From positions 1 through 64,000 of the forward strand of contig JAUVDV010000011.1 in assembly GCA_030595125.1 (NCBI GenBank): 64,000 nt of DNA, in the 5' to 3' direction. Below, piece by piece: positions 1 through 9,374 of the stretch; within the stretch, counting starts at the first letter, position 1, and each line of letters begins with the position of its first letter. The position numbers and the translations under genes were made by a program. The stretch comes from Deltaproteobacteria bacterium. GTDB taxonomy: Bacteria; Myxococcota_A; Polyangia; JAAYKL01. The notes beneath the pieces are model-generated. The model worked only from the letters and a program-made list of their open reading frames with translations, was not told the DNA's origin and searched no databases.

Positions 1-2003
1 CCCTCTTTGACTGCGAGATCCACGCCGACGGTGATGTACTGGATCGGCGCGCCGATATCGGTCAATCGGAGGACCGCCGTGATGATGCCGAAGATCGCTG
101 CGCCGGCCATCATGCCCGAGGCGATGAGGATCCCCTGCTCCGATCGGGCCTTTCGCACCCGTTCGGAACCCCCGGTTTTACCCACAATGAACGCGGTGAA
201 CGCTCCGAGCAGGACTGCCATGTTGATCCCCATTGGCAGGTACATGCCCAGGGCGAACGCCAGCATGGGTACGCCGCCCATGTACAGGATGATCGCCATG
301 ATGGCGCCGAGACCGTACAGGAGCCACGGTTGCTTGGCCGGGTCGTCGAGCAATCCCTTGCTCACCGCGGCGATCATGTTGGCCTGGGGCGCCGGGAGCT
401 GCTCCTGGTTGGAGACCATCTCACCGGTCTCCTCGTCCTCGATGACGAAATGATAGCTTGAATTCATTACCGGGATCACGAAGGCGACCACCAGGGCTGC
501 CACGGCGATTCCCAGGAATTTCCAGCGCTCCTGCTGGCGCGGTGTGGCGCCGATCCAGTAACCGATCTTGAAGTCGGAGATGAGCGCCCCGGAAGTGGAC
601 AGCGCGGTGCAGACCGCCGTTCCGACGATGAGCGCCACGAACATTCCTCCCTCGCCCTTGAGGCCGAAGGCGACCAGGATGAGGATTGTGAACACCACCG
701 TGATGAGAGTCATGCCCGAGACCGGGTTAACACCGACGATGGCAATTGCCTGAGCGGCCACCGGGGTGAACAGGAACGAGAGAATGAAGCCGACCACCGC
801 GCCGACCACCGCGTATCCAAGGCTGGCGGTCATGCTGTAGGTCTCGCCCGTCGCGGAATCGACTGTGATCAGGGCGACGATAAAGAACAGAATCGCCATG
901 AGCACCGCCATCGCAAGCTGGATGAGGAGCACGTTCTTGGGGTTCATGTCGATCTCGGTGCGGGGTTCGTCCGATTTCTTTGTTCCGCCCTTGAGCCCCT
1001 TGAAGCCAAGGGAGATGGAGCCGAACACGATGTTGCCCATCCGAATGATGCCGATGATGCCCGACACGGCGATTGCGCCGATGCCGATGGGCTTGACGAA
1101 CGCGCCGAAGATGGCGCCGGAGCTCATGTTTGAGATCTCGTAGGCCTTGCCGGCAAAATCGAACGCCTCCACCTGGGAGCCGAACATGAAGATCATCGGC
1201 ACCATCACCAGCACCGCGAGGACCGATCCCGACGCGATGATGGACGCGTACTTGAGGCCGATGATGTAGCCAAGACCGAACAGGGCGGCCAGTCCGAAGA
1301 TGGAGATCTCGAACCCGGCGCCCGCCATGGCCTCACCCGCGCCTCCGAGGAGGGCGGTGGTGTTGATGACCATGGGCCAGGTGTGCATTCCCTCGATGAG
1401 GAAGTCGAAAACAGCGCCCATGAGGAAGGCGAAGATGAGCACCTTGCCCGCCGTGGGACCGCTGGACTCGCCCGAGCACAGGATCTCGTTGACCGCCGTG
1501 GCTTCGGGGAAAGGAAGATCCCCGTGCAGGTCTTTGACGAAGTACTTTCTCAACGGAATGATGAGCACGACGCCAAGGGAGCCGCCGATGAAGCAAGCCA
1601 GGAAGATCTGCCACCACTCGGGCTCCAGGCCGTTGATGTATATGGCTGGCACCAGGAACGCCGCCCCCGCAGCCACGACTCCCGAGGCCTGGCCGATGGA
1701 CTGGACGATCACGTTTTCAAGGATGGTGCTCTTGATGCTTCGCAGCTTGCCGAAGAAGATGGCGAGGATGGCGATCGGTATGGATGCCTCGATGCCGTTT
1801 CCCGCTCGCAGGGCGATGTAGATGCACGCGGCTGCGAAGATGATCGTCATCACGAGGCCCACGGACACGGACCATCTGGTGACCTCCGCCCGCAAGTCCC
1901 CGGGCGCAACGATCGGTTTGTAAACCTCTCCCTCCTCGAGCTTGCGGTAGGCGTTGTCGGGCAGGAGCTTGGTTCGTTTGGTCGGAGCGTTCAACTCAGC
2001 CAT
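1..2003 (-). CDS. OPT family oligopeptide transporter (3' end outside window)
   Basis: The reverse strand is open from an ATG at 2003 to the window edge, 667 codons. An AGGAGAG ribosome site lies about 5 bases before the ATG. A short hydrophilic N-terminus (LLPDNAYRKLEEGEVYKP) is followed by many hydrophobic segments with the Gly/Ala/Pro-rich pattern of OPT transporters, including LPFPEATAVNEIL, a family hallmark. OPT proteins import oligopeptides, or in some lineages metal-siderophore complexes, by proton symport across the inner membrane. Family members are about 600-700 residues, so only the C-terminal tail is missing. The M24 peptidase gene ends 32 bases upstream on the same strand, which favours peptides as substrate. 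Family assignment is firm; the substrate is inferred. Confidence 0.87.
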   Translation of the reverse strand, partial: MAELNAPTKRTKLLPDNAYRKLEEGEVYKPIVAPGDLRAEVTRWSVSVGLVMTIIFAAACIYIALRAGNGIEASIPIAILAIFFGKLRSIKSTILENVIVQSIGQASGVVAAGAAFLVPAIYINGLEPEWWQIFLACFIGGSLGVVLIIPLRKYFVKDLHGDLPFPEATAVNEILCSGESSGPTAGKVLIFAFLMGAVFDFLIEGMHTWPMVINTTALLGGAGEAMAGAGFEISIFGLAALFGLGYIIGLKYASIIASGSVLAVLVMVPMIFMFGSQVEAFDFAGKAYEISNMSSGAIFGAFVKPIGIGAIAVSGIIGIIRMGNIVFGSISLGFKGLKGGTKKSDEPRTEIDMNPKNVLLIQLAMAVLMAILFFIVALITVDSATGETYSMTASLGYAVVGAVVGFILSFLFTPVAAQAIAIVGVNPVSGMTLITVVFTILILVAFGLKGEGGMFVALIVGTAVCTALSTSGALISDFKIGYWIGATPRQQERWKFLGIAVAALVVAFVIPVMNSSYHFVIEDEETGEMVSNQEQLPAPQANMIAAVSKGLLDDPAKQPWLLYGLGAIMAIILYMGGVPMLAFALGMYLPMGINMAVLLGAFTAFIVGKTGGSERVRKARSEQGILIASGMMAGAAIFGIITAVLRLTDIGAPIQYITVGVDLAVKE

Positions 2004-2035
2004 TCGTCTCTCCTTGACCGGTGATCAGCTCTCTT

Positions 2036-3211
2036 TTACAGGAGCATGATTTTGGTCTGTGGTTCTGACAGGTAACGGACACCGTCCTTTGTTACAACTA
2101 CGATCTCTTCCATGGTGGCTACCCCGTGCCCCGGGACGGTGATCCTGGGCTCGAGCGTATAGCACTGTCCCTCCTCGACGATCGAGTCGGGTCTGGTTCC
2201 GTATCTTTCCCACGCGGGGCAAAGAAGGCCGGCGCCGTCGTGGGCATGGCGTCCGATCTGGTGCCCCAGGGCGTGGGGATATTCATCGAACCCCAGGGAG
2301 GTGATGTGCCCCCGGGCCACTGCGTCCACTTCCTTGCCCTTTACGCCGGGCTTGAGGAACTCCCCGGACATGCGGATGGCGTCGCGAATCCCGTTGAAGG
2401 CCTTCATCACTATTGCCGGGGGCTCCATCTCGCCGGGTTTCAGGCAGTACCATGTGCGCTGCAGATCGGAGCAGTACCCCTCGAAACGCATCCCGAAGTC
2501 GACGTTCATGAGGTGGCCGGGCTCCATTGTGCGATCCGTCGGTCCGGCGTGGGCGCCGGCGGACTCGGGACCTGTGAACACCGCCGGGCAGTGATCCTCA
2601 TCCCAGGCGCGCTCGAGACCCTTGTCCTCCATGATTTTCACCATGACTGCCGCGATCTCCTTCTCGGTCATGCCTGTCCGGATATGGTCGTTCATCTTTG
2701 CGAACAGATCCACCGTTTCGGTGCAGGCCCGCTCGATATTGCGTATCTCCGGCTCGGTCTTTCGCGATCGGAGCCGAGACACAACGCCCTCCGAGGAGAT
2801 CAATCGATTGGCGTAAGGTGTGCCCTCGAGAATATTGCAAAGAAGCAGGTACTGGCCGTGGGTCAGCCCATCGGCGGTTTCGTCGTTCACCGAGAAGTTG
2901 ATGGCGATTTTTTTTGGGTCGAGCTTCTTGAGAGTTTCGATCAGCGGTTCGGTGATGCCCTTAACATAAGGCACGATCTCGTTGTATATCCCCAATTCCT
3001 CGTGAGCCGCCGTGTCGAGGGAGCCGAGGATGGCTATCTTTTCGCCACCCTTGCCAATGAGGAAGGCCGAAGCCCAGGTAACGTTTCCGCCGACCACCAG
3101 ATCCAGGGAAGGGTCGTGGACGGTGGAGGATTCCCGGGTGAAGATCATCCAGAGGTCGATGTTCAGTTCCTGCAATATGGAAATGGACTGCTCGATCTTG
3201 TCGCGGATCAT
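2036..3211 (-). CDS. M24 family metallopeptidase (Xaa-Pro aminopeptidase/dipeptidase type)
   Basis: 391 residues with no signal peptide, so cytoplasmic. An N-terminal creatinase-like domain (about 1-150) precedes a pita-bread M24 domain (about 155-391). All five expected metal ligands are visible: Asp in VDFG, Asp in CSDLQRTW, His in HALGHQIG, Glu in YTLEP and Glu in ATMEEIV. Family enzymes cleave N-terminal residues before proline or split X-Pro dipeptides with a dinuclear metal centre. The gene is followed 32 bases later by the OPT transporter, so imported peptides are probably its substrates. Exact specificity (PepP, PepQ or other) cannot be read from sequence. Confidence 0.9.
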   Translation of the reverse strand: MIRDKIEQSISILQELNIDLWMIFTRESSTVHDPSLDLVVGGNVTWASAFLIGKGGEKIAILGSLDTAAHEELGIYNEIVPYVKGITEPLIETLKKLDPKKIAINFSVNDETADGLTHGQYLLLCNILEGTPYANRLISSEGVVSRLRSRKTEPEIRNIERACTETVDLFAKMNDHIRTGMTEKEIAAVMVKIMEDKGLERAWDEDHCPAVFTGPESAGAHAGPTDRTMEPGHLMNVDFGMRFEGYCSDLQRTWYCLKPGEMEPPAIVMKAFNGIRDAIRMSGEFLKPGVKGKEVDAVARGHITSLGFDEYPHALGHQIGRHAHDGAGLLCPAWERYGTRPDSIVEEGQCYTLEPRITVPGHGVATMEEIVVVTKDGVRYLSEPQTKIMLL

Positions 3212-3286
3212 GTTCAGGTGCCTTTCGTGTCGAAAGCATACAGTATTGGTGTGTCGCGCCGATGTAAAGTCATAGGATTCGATTTG

Positions 3287-3334
3287 AAATGGAAACCATT
3301 TGTTTCACGATTTCACTGTGTTTGGTAAATTACC
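3287..3334. promoter_or_regulatory. Two short palindromes in the divergent intergenic region
   Basis: The 196 bases between the peptidase start (3211) and the TPR-protein start (3408) hold AAATGG-N3-CCATTT at 3287-3301 and GGTAAATTACC at 3324-3334. Such dyads between divergent genes are typical operators, but I recognise no regulator. I saw no convincing -35/-10 pair and no sigma-54 site here. Confidence 0.3.
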
Positions 3335-3407
3335 GAAAAGAAGTGCCGATTTAAGCACAATATTTCGATATGATTGTCGATAGTAATGAACCCGTGAAAG
3401 GACTGCC

Positions 3408-4373
3408 ATGAACGGCAAGAAAATGATCCGGACGGTATCGATGGTTGCAGCGCTGGTGCTCCTTTGCCCCGCCGCCCCGCGTGCTGACGACGCCAAGGTT
3501 GAATACGACAAGGGAGTGGCGGCCTTTACGGGGGAGCGATACAAGGAAGCCGCGCAGGCGTTTCGCAAGGCGCACGAGCTGAAACCGAGCTGGAAGCTGT
3601 TTTTCAATATCGGGCAGAGCGAGGCGGCCGCCAAGCGGAGTGGTCTCGCGCTGGAGTCGTTCGAGTCTTACCTGGCGCAGGGTGGCGACGATGTGCCGGA
3701 AGCCAGGCGGGAAGAAGTGCTCGTGGAGGTGGAGCGGCTTCGCAAGATGGTTGGCATGGCGGAGATCCACGCTCCCGAGGGGGCTGCGGTCTTTGTGGAT
3801 GGTGTCGATCGGGGTGTGGCGCCCTTGCTTGGCAAGCTCCCGGTCGCAGCCGGCATCAAGCACACGGCCTGGGCAGTGATCGATGGCAGTAAACTTCCAC
3901 AGAAGGCTTTCAAGGTTACCGGGGGCGATACTGTCAAGGTCGACCTTGCGGTGAATGTCGACAAGGATTCCGAGCCGGTGGATCCCGATCCGGAACCAAT
4001 CGACCCCGGGGAGTCGGGTGAAGGATCCTCCGGCATGATCAAGATCGGATGGGTCGCCGTGGGTGTGGGAGGTGCGCTGCTGATAGGCGGAGCAATAACC
4101 GGTGGCATGGCCCTCAACCTGGACAGCGATCTCCATAACGATTGCGACGAGGGAGGGCACTGCCTCGATGATCGTCAACCCGACATCGACAAGCTCAATA
4201 CCCTGTCGTTGACCACTGACATTCTCATGGGCATTGGCGCCGCCGCTGCGGTGACCGGAGTCGTTCTTCTGATCGTCGGCCACAAGAAAAAAGGCGAAAA
4301 CGAGGAACCCGTGGCGCTGGCACCCGCGTTCGCGCCGGGGTTCGCCGGTGCGGTCATTCAGGGGAGGTTTTAG
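3408..4373 (+). CDS. Secreted/membrane TPR and PEGA-like protein
   Basis: 321 residues. A signal peptide (about 1-26, ending APRA) is followed by TPR-like helices (YDKGVAAFTGERYKEAAQAFRKAHEL, about 32-100). Then comes a PEGA-like segment (VFVDGVDRGVAPL), an acidic Pro/Asp linker (DPDPEPIDPGESGE) and two hydrophobic segments near 225-245 and 280-300. This architecture is common in Myxococcota, where it is generally unannotated and may scaffold envelope complexes. GAAAGGA precedes the ATG. The lipoprotein gene starts 3 bases after the stop, so the two are probably co-translated. No specific function is assigned. Confidence 0.8.
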   Translation: MNGKKMIRTVSMVAALVLLCPAAPRADDAKVEYDKGVAAFTGERYKEAAQAFRKAHELKPSWKLFFNIGQSEAAAKRSGLALESFESYLAQGGDDVPEARREEVLVEVERLRKMVGMAEIHAPEGAAVFVDGVDRGVAPLLGKLPVAAGIKHTAWAVIDGSKLPQKAFKVTGGDTVKVDLAVNVDKDSEPVDPDPEPIDPGESGEGSSGMIKIGWVAVGVGGALLIGGAITGGMALNLDSDLHNDCDEGGHCLDDRQPDIDKLNTLSLTTDILMGIGAAAAVTGVVLLIVGHKKKGENEEPVALAPAFAPGFAGAVIQGRF

Positions 4374-4375
4374 TA

Positions 4376-5815
4376 ATGAGCATTCTTATAAGAAAAACAG
4401 TTCTTCTCATGGGGGTGGTTGCATTCCTGGCCGGATGCAGCTTCATCACGGGAGACTACCACGCGGATCTGGACGGTTCGGTCGACACGGATACGGACGC
4501 CGATACGGACACAGACACGGACACAGACACCGACACGGACACCGACACGGACACAGACACAGACACGGATACCGACACCGACACAGACACGGATACCGAC
4601 ACGGACACTGACACCGAGACGGACACCTATCAACCGGAGATTCGCGTCGTAGTGAACGACGGCTCCACCAACACCGAGATCCAGACCGGGGATGAGGTGG
4701 ATTTCGGGGATGTCGGTGTGGACGGTGAGACAAGCGGCCTGTACACGGTTACGATTCACAACGACGGGGACGGAGATCTGCAGATGTCCACGCCGACGAT
4801 TTCGGGAACCGATGTCACCAGCTGGGTCCTCAATACGTCTGGCTTCGTTGATTTCGTGAGTCCCGGGGACGACACTTCTTTTACCCTGGAGGCGGATTCA
4901 GCGGACTTCGGTTCCCTTGTCGCCACGGTAAACATCATTAATGACGACCCGGATGAGGATCCCTTTGAGATCGATCTGGCGGTGGAAGGCACGGACATCA
5001 CTCCTCCCATGCCGGGCGGCGGGGCTTCGACGCTGACCTTCACCAACGTCTTGCCCGCCCAGGCGACTGTCAGCTGGACGGTAGCATGGGACAATCTCGA
5101 TTCGGCTGCCAATCTCGAGTACAGGGTGTACACATCGCTTTCAAACAATATCACCACTCTCGCCGATGTGATTGCCAACGGGACGCCTGCGAGTGCCTGG
5201 ACATTCAACGTCACTACCCTCGACGCGACCGGCCTCTTGCCGAATACAATGTATTACATCAACGTGCTGGTGCGGGATCTCGCGGCGAATGAAGCGGCGT
5301 ACAGCATGGGATCGATGACCACCGCGAACCCGGTCTTCATGTTCAGTACGCCGGCGTCGAACGGGTTTGTTCTCGATCGCGGCGCCGGGGATTCAGCGTG
5401 TGTGTCCGCCAGGGATGCCACCTACTCGACCCTCCCGAGCACCTACGTCAAGATGTTTCTCTCTTTTAATAGTGGCGATGTCATTGCCGACATGCCCACT
5501 GTCCACTCGGTCCCGACCGACAGGTTCATGACCGGGCCGACCGGGGAAATAATCTCCTCCGACTGGGCCGGGATGCTCGACGGAAATATCGACCAACCGC
5601 TGAACAGCGCCGGCATAGTCACCGGCACGTACTGGTGGAGCGGCTCCAATTCCTCTGGAGCATTGTCCTCGGACAATTGCAACAACTGGAATCCCACGGC
5701 CATGGAAGAGGGGACTATCGGTAACAATGGAACCACGGCTCCCGGTTGGATCGGAGCAACAACACAGTCGTGCCTTTCCTCCACCGCCCAGTTCGTCTGC
5801 CTGGCCTGGGATTAG
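4376..5815 (+). CDS. Surface lipoprotein with Thr-Asp repeat linker, choice-of-anchor-D-like, FN3-like and DUF1554-like domains
   Basis: 479 residues. The signal peptide ends in the lipobox LAGC, so the mature protein begins at a lipidated Cys near residue 21. An almost pure Thr-Asp tract (about 37-83) acts as an extended acidic stalk. A beta-sandwich follows (VDFGDVGVDGETSGLYTVTI, about 90-210), resembling the choice-of-anchor D/HYDIN type, then an FN3-like segment (about 215-320). The C-terminus, with Trp, Gly and Cys in WWSGS...CNNW and FVCLAWD, resembles DUF1554/endostatin-like lectin folds. It is probably displayed on the outer membrane. Ligand unknown; domain calls are by pattern only. 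Confidence 0.8.
   Translation: MSILIRKTVLLMGVVAFLAGCSFITGDYHADLDGSVDTDTDADTDTDTDTDTDTDTDTDTDTDTDTDTDTDTDTDTDTDTETDTYQPEIRVVVNDGSTNTEIQTGDEVDFGDVGVDGETSGLYTVTIHNDGDGDLQMSTPTISGTDVTSWVLNTSGFVDFVSPGDDTSFTLEADSADFGSLVATVNIINDDPDEDPFEIDLAVEGTDITPPMPGGGASTLTFTNVLPAQATVSWTVAWDNLDSAANLEYRVYTSLSNNITTLADVIANGTPASAWTFNVTTLDATGLLPNTMYYINVLVRDLAANEAAYSMGSMTTANPVFMFSTPASNGFVLDRGAGDSACVSARDATYSTLPSTYVKMFLSFNSGDVIADMPTVHSVPTDRFMTGPTGEIISSDWAGMLDGNIDQPLNSAGIVTGTYWWSGSNSSGALSSDNCNNWNPTAMEEGTIGNNGTTAPGWIGATTQSCLSSTAQFVCLAWD
4481..4630 (+). repeat. Simple-sequence tract encoding (Thr-Asp)n
   Basis: About 150 bases built from GACAC(G/A/C) and GATAC(C/G) units, encoding roughly two dozen Thr-Asp pairs in the lipoprotein at 4376. 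The units are imperfect at third codon positions. This suggests an old tract maintained at the protein level, though slippage could still change its length in 6-base steps without shifting the frame. Confidence 0.85.
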
Positions 5816-5841
5816 TGTCCGGTTCCGGGATCCGCGCGGCC

Positions 5842-8127
5842 ATGAAGGCGTGGAGGGGCGGTGAGCTTCGCGGCGAGATCGCAGTAGACGTAACCTTTCC
5901 GGCCAGGGAAGCGGTGACCGCGCCATATCCGGGCTGGTTGTCCCCCAAAGTGTCGGACGCACTGTCGGTCGAGGGTGTGAAGTCGCCGTACCGTCACCAG
6001 GTGGAGGCCTGGAACCTGCTTGAGGACGGGTCCAACATTGTTGTGGCCACCCCGACGGCGTCCGGCAAGACCCTCTGCTACAACGTTCCGGTTCTCCACA
6101 CGCTGGCGGTCGACCCCGCGGCGACGGCGCTCTACCTGTTTCCCACCAAGGCCCTCGCGAGGGATCAGGAGGCCGTCATTCGAGATCTTTCCCGGGCCGC
6201 AGATGTGAACTCGGCGGCGTTGGTGTACGACGGGGACACGCCTGTCGACGAGCGTAGAACAGCCAGGAAAAACTCGCGCATTCTCATCACCAACCCGGAC
6301 ATGCTCCATATAGGGATCCTTCCCCACCACGCGTCCTGGGCGCGTTTCTTTGCCGGCCTTCGCTATGTGGTGGTGGACGAGCTGCACCAGTACCGCGGCG
6401 TCTTTGGCTCCCACGTTGCGAACGTTATTCGGCGGTTGATGAGGGTGGCCGGCTTTCACGGATCCACACCTGTATTCGCCACCTGTTCGGCGACCATAGG
6501 AAACCCGACGGAGCTGGCCCGCAATGTCATCGGCGGCGAGTTTCAATTGATCTCCGACAGCGGCGCGCCCACCGGCCAGCGACAATCGGTCGTGTACAAT
6601 CCGGAGGTGGTGGATCCCATACTGGGAACCCGTCGCTCCGCGTTGAAGGTGGCCGCCAGGATCGCCGGGGACCTGGTGGAAAACCGCGTTGCCACCCTCG
6701 TGTTTTGCCAGACCAGGCTCGGTGTGGAGATGACCCTCCGGTACCTGCGCGATCGAATAAAGAAAAGGGGGGGGGATCCTGAGCGGGTCCGCGGTTACCG
6801 GGGCGGCTATCTGCCCACCTTGCGCAGGGAGATCGAGAACGCGCTGAGGCACGGTGAACTCGACGCGGTGGTGGCGACCAACGCCCTCGAACTCGGCATA
6901 GACGTGGGGGAGCTGGATGCGGTGGTGCTCGCCGGGTATCCCGGGACGATAGCGGCCACTCACCAGCGCTCGGGCAGGGCAGGCAGACGACAGTCGCCCT
7001 CCATCGCGGTGATGGTCGCAAGATCGAATCCACTCGATCAGTTCCTCGCCCGCGAGCCGGCATATCTCCTGGAGTCGTCACCGGAGCTGGCCCTGGTGCA
7101 GCCGGACAATGTGGAGATACTTCTGGATCACCTTCGCTGCGCCGCGTTCGAGGTACCCTTCACGGCGAGTGAGTCCTTCGGGGCGATCTCCGTTGAAGAC
7201 ACCGAAGCGGCGCTCGATTATCTGGCGAAGGAGGGTTCGCTGTCCCGGTCCATGGATCGGTATTTCTACATGGGCAACACCTACCCGGCGGCGGAAATAG
7301 GATTGCGCAGCGTGGGCGGCGAGGCAGTGGTGGTGATGGATATGGACAACGATGAGCCGCTGGCCCGGGTGGATCCGGTGGCGGCGCGCCTGGAACTCCA
7401 CGAGCATGCTATCTACCAGCACGAGGGGCGGACCTACCACGTTGAGCGCTTCGATCACGAGGCGGGTAGGGCGTACGTTCGCCCGGTGGAGCCCGTCTAC
7501 TACACTACCCCGGTGGTTCACCACACCCTCGAAGTAGTGGATGTCGCAAAGCGAAAGGCCCTTGCCACAGGTGAGGTCGGCAGCGGTGACGTGCGGGTGA
7601 TAGACGATATTACCGGATTCAAGAAGCTTAAATTCAACACCCACGAAAACCTGGGGTTCGGGGACGTTCGCTTGCCTCCCGTCTTGTTGGAGACCGATGG
7701 AACCTGGTTGACCCTGGGTAATTCGTTGCCGCGGCCCATCCGGGATCTGGCTCAAGGAGATCTGATGGCGGGCTTCGAGGGGCTGGCCCACGCGGTTCAT
7801 CAGGTGGCATCCCTGAGATTGATGTGCGATCCCCGTGATATTTCCACAGTTGTCCAGGCATCCAATGAAGCCGTTGAAGATGTGTCCGATTTTCTTCAGC
7901 CGGCGATCTACATTTACGATGTCCACTCCGGAGGCGTCGGCCTGAGCGCGAGGGCGTTCGAGGAGGCGAGGCCGATGCTCGAAGACGCCCTTCGACTTGT
8001 GACCGGATGCGTCTGTGACACGGGTTGCCCGTCCTGTTGCGGTCCGACCATCGACAATGGTCCCCCCGTCAAGCAGATAGCCCGCATGATAGCCGTGGCG
8101 CTGCTCGGGCACGGGGGCGACTCATGA
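5842..8127 (+). CDS. mrfA: DEAD/DEAH helicase with C-terminal Cys cluster, MrfA/YprA type
   Basis: About 760 residues. Superfamily 2 motifs are visible in order: Walker A TPTASGKT, DELH box (VVDELHQYRG), SAT (TCSATIGNP) and motif VI QRSGRAGR. The C-terminal part carries the cysteine cluster GCVCDTGCPSCCGP expected of DUF1998/MrfA/Hrq1-like helicases. B. subtilis MrfA (YprA) works with the exonuclease MrfB (YprB) in repair of mitomycin C damage, and the next gene here is YprB-like with an ATGA overlap, supporting the same job. Start uncertain: I chose ATG 5842. A GTG at 5815 overlapping the upstream TAG is also possible. Neither has a good ribosome site. Confidence 0.87.
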   Translation: MKAWRGGELRGEIAVDVTFPAREAVTAPYPGWLSPKVSDALSVEGVKSPYRHQVEAWNLLEDGSNIVVATPTASGKTLCYNVPVLHTLAVDPAATALYLFPTKALARDQEAVIRDLSRAADVNSAALVYDGDTPVDERRTARKNSRILITNPDMLHIGILPHHASWARFFAGLRYVVVDELHQYRGVFGSHVANVIRRLMRVAGFHGSTPVFATCSATIGNPTELARNVIGGEFQLISDSGAPTGQRQSVVYNPEVVDPILGTRRSALKVAARIAGDLVENRVATLVFCQTRLGVEMTLRYLRDRIKKRGGDPERVRGYRGGYLPTLRREIENALRHGELDAVVATNALELGIDVGELDAVVLAGYPGTIAATHQRSGRAGRRQSPSIAVMVARSNPLDQFLAREPAYLLESSPELALVQPDNVEILLDHLRCAAFEVPFTASESFGAISVEDTEAALDYLAKEGSLSRSMDRYFYMGNTYPAAEIGLRSVGGEAVVVMDMDNDEPLARVDPVAARLELHEHAIYQHEGRTYHVERFDHEAGRAYVRPVEPVYYTTPVVHHTLEVVDVAKRKALATGEVGSGDVRVIDDITGFKKLKFNTHENLGFGDVRLPPVLLETDGTWLTLGNSLPRPIRDLAQGDLMAGFEGLAHAVHQVASLRLMCDPRDISTVVQASNEAVEDVSDFLQPAIYIYDVHSGGVGLSARAFEEARPMLEDALRLVTGCVCDTGCPSCCGPTIDNGPPVKQIARMIAVALLGHGGDS

Positions 8128-9374
8128 GCAAGATTCAATCCAGGCTGGAGCGGCGAAAACTCTCGGGGACGACCGAGACGACCGGTGATCCTAAATCGCA
8201 GATCATCGAGCAGCTCAAGCGCCGGATGGAGAAGATATCCCGCCCCCTTCACGACCCGGCTACAGACGGCGACGAGCAAGATCTGCCCGGGGAAGAGGTC
8301 GAGACCCCGTTCGGACCGGTGCTGGTCAACACTGTCGAATATGCGCCGGATCGGCACCATGGTCGCGAGCCGGTTTCGGGTTTTCTGTCTGTCGGGGAAG
8401 GCCTGGCCGTGCTCGGCGGGAACGAGTCCCTCGCCGGTCTGGATCCGACCGGAGCGCTCTTTCTGGACACGGAGACCACCGGCCTGAGCGGCGGCACCGG
8501 TACCCTTGCTTTTCTGGTGGGTGTCGGTTGTCTGCGAAGAGACGGCGTGTTCCTGCTGGAGCAGGTGTTCTGCAGAAATCCCACGGAAGAGCAGGCACAG
8601 CTGGAGATCCTGTCGTCCAGGCTCCGCGACGCCGACTACCTCGTAACCTTCAACGGGCGCGCTTTCGACGTTCCATTGCTCAACACACGCTTCGTGATGA
8701 ACCGGATGACCAATCCCGGAGCGGCGCTGCCGCACCTGGATCTCCTCCATGTAGCGAGGAGGATTTTCAAAAGGCGCCTCGACGATCGAAGTCTGACTGC
8801 TCTGGAGAGGGCGGTGCTGGGATTTCACAGAGAGGGCGATATTCCCGGTCACGCAATCCCCGCCGCGTATACCGACTACCTGAGGGGAGGCTCCACTCGC
8901 GACATGAAGGCGGTCCTGTCCCACAACGGTCTGGATCTGCTGGCCCTCGCGGCTCTCGGTGGTGTGCTGGAGAGAATGTACTCGAACCCAACCGCCGTGG
9001 AGCACGCGGTGGATCACCTTGGCCTTGCGCGTGCAGCCATGGAGGCGGGACGAGATGACGCGATGGATCATCACCTGGCCCGGGCCGGTGATCTGACGAG
9101 CGGTAGCGAGCGATGTGACGCATTGCACATGGCCGCCCGCCACGCGGCCAGAAACAAACGCTTCGATCAGGCGAGGGATCTCTGGGAGCAGATAGTGGAA
9201 ATCGATTCCGCAGACGGCACGGCCCACCTCGCGCTGGCAAAGCATTTCGAGCATTGCGAGAAGGATTACGACAGGGCCCTGGTGCACGCGCGCGAAACGG
9301 TAGAGGTCGAGGGGGACGAGGGAAACGCCCATCGCATGGCGAGGATCGAAAGGAAGAAGAAGAAAGATGAATAG
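8124..9374 (+). CDS. mrfB: DnaQ-like exonuclease with C-terminal TPR, MrfB/YprB type
   Basis: 416 residues, starting at the ATG that overlaps the helicase stop (ATGA). The RNase H-like fold shows DxE in FLDTETTGLSGGTG, the second acidic motif in TFNGRAFDVPLL, and HNGLD with His and Asp four residues apart as the last motif. These match the DEDDh set described for B. subtilis MrfB. A Lys/Arg-rich segment lies at the N-terminus and TPR-like helices follow after about residue 290. Predicted to degrade a DNA strand after helicase action in interstrand-crosslink or bulky-adduct repair. Family and pairing are well supported; the damage specificity is inferred from Bacillus. Confidence 0.85.
   Translation: MSKIQSRLERRKLSGTTETTGDPKSQIIEQLKRRMEKISRPLHDPATDGDEQDLPGEEVETPFGPVLVNTVEYAPDRHHGREPVSGFLSVGEGLAVLGGNESLAGLDPTGALFLDTETTGLSGGTGTLAFLVGVGCLRRDGVFLLEQVFCRNPTEEQAQLEILSSRLRDADYLVTFNGRAFDVPLLNTRFVMNRMTNPGAALPHLDLLHVARRIFKRRLDDRSLTALERAVLGFHREGDIPGHAIPAAYTDYLRGGSTRDMKAVLSHNGLDLLALAALGGVLERMYSNPTAVEHAVDHLGLARAAMEAGRDDAMDHHLARAGDLTSGSERCDALHMAARHAARNKRFDQARDLWEQIVEIDSADGTAHLALAKHFEHCEKDYDRALVHARETVEVEGDEGNAHRMARIERKKKKDE

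Noticed and set aside
2126-3328. 400-codon plus-strand ORF opposite the M24 peptidase
   Set aside because: Shadow of a GC-rich gene; the minus frame has all five metal ligands.
4370-4759. Minus-strand ORF with long Val/Arg/Gly repeats opposite the Thr-Asp tract
   Set aside because: It is the mirror of a repetitive coding tract; repeats with no stop in one frame are open in several. No ribosome site or domain.
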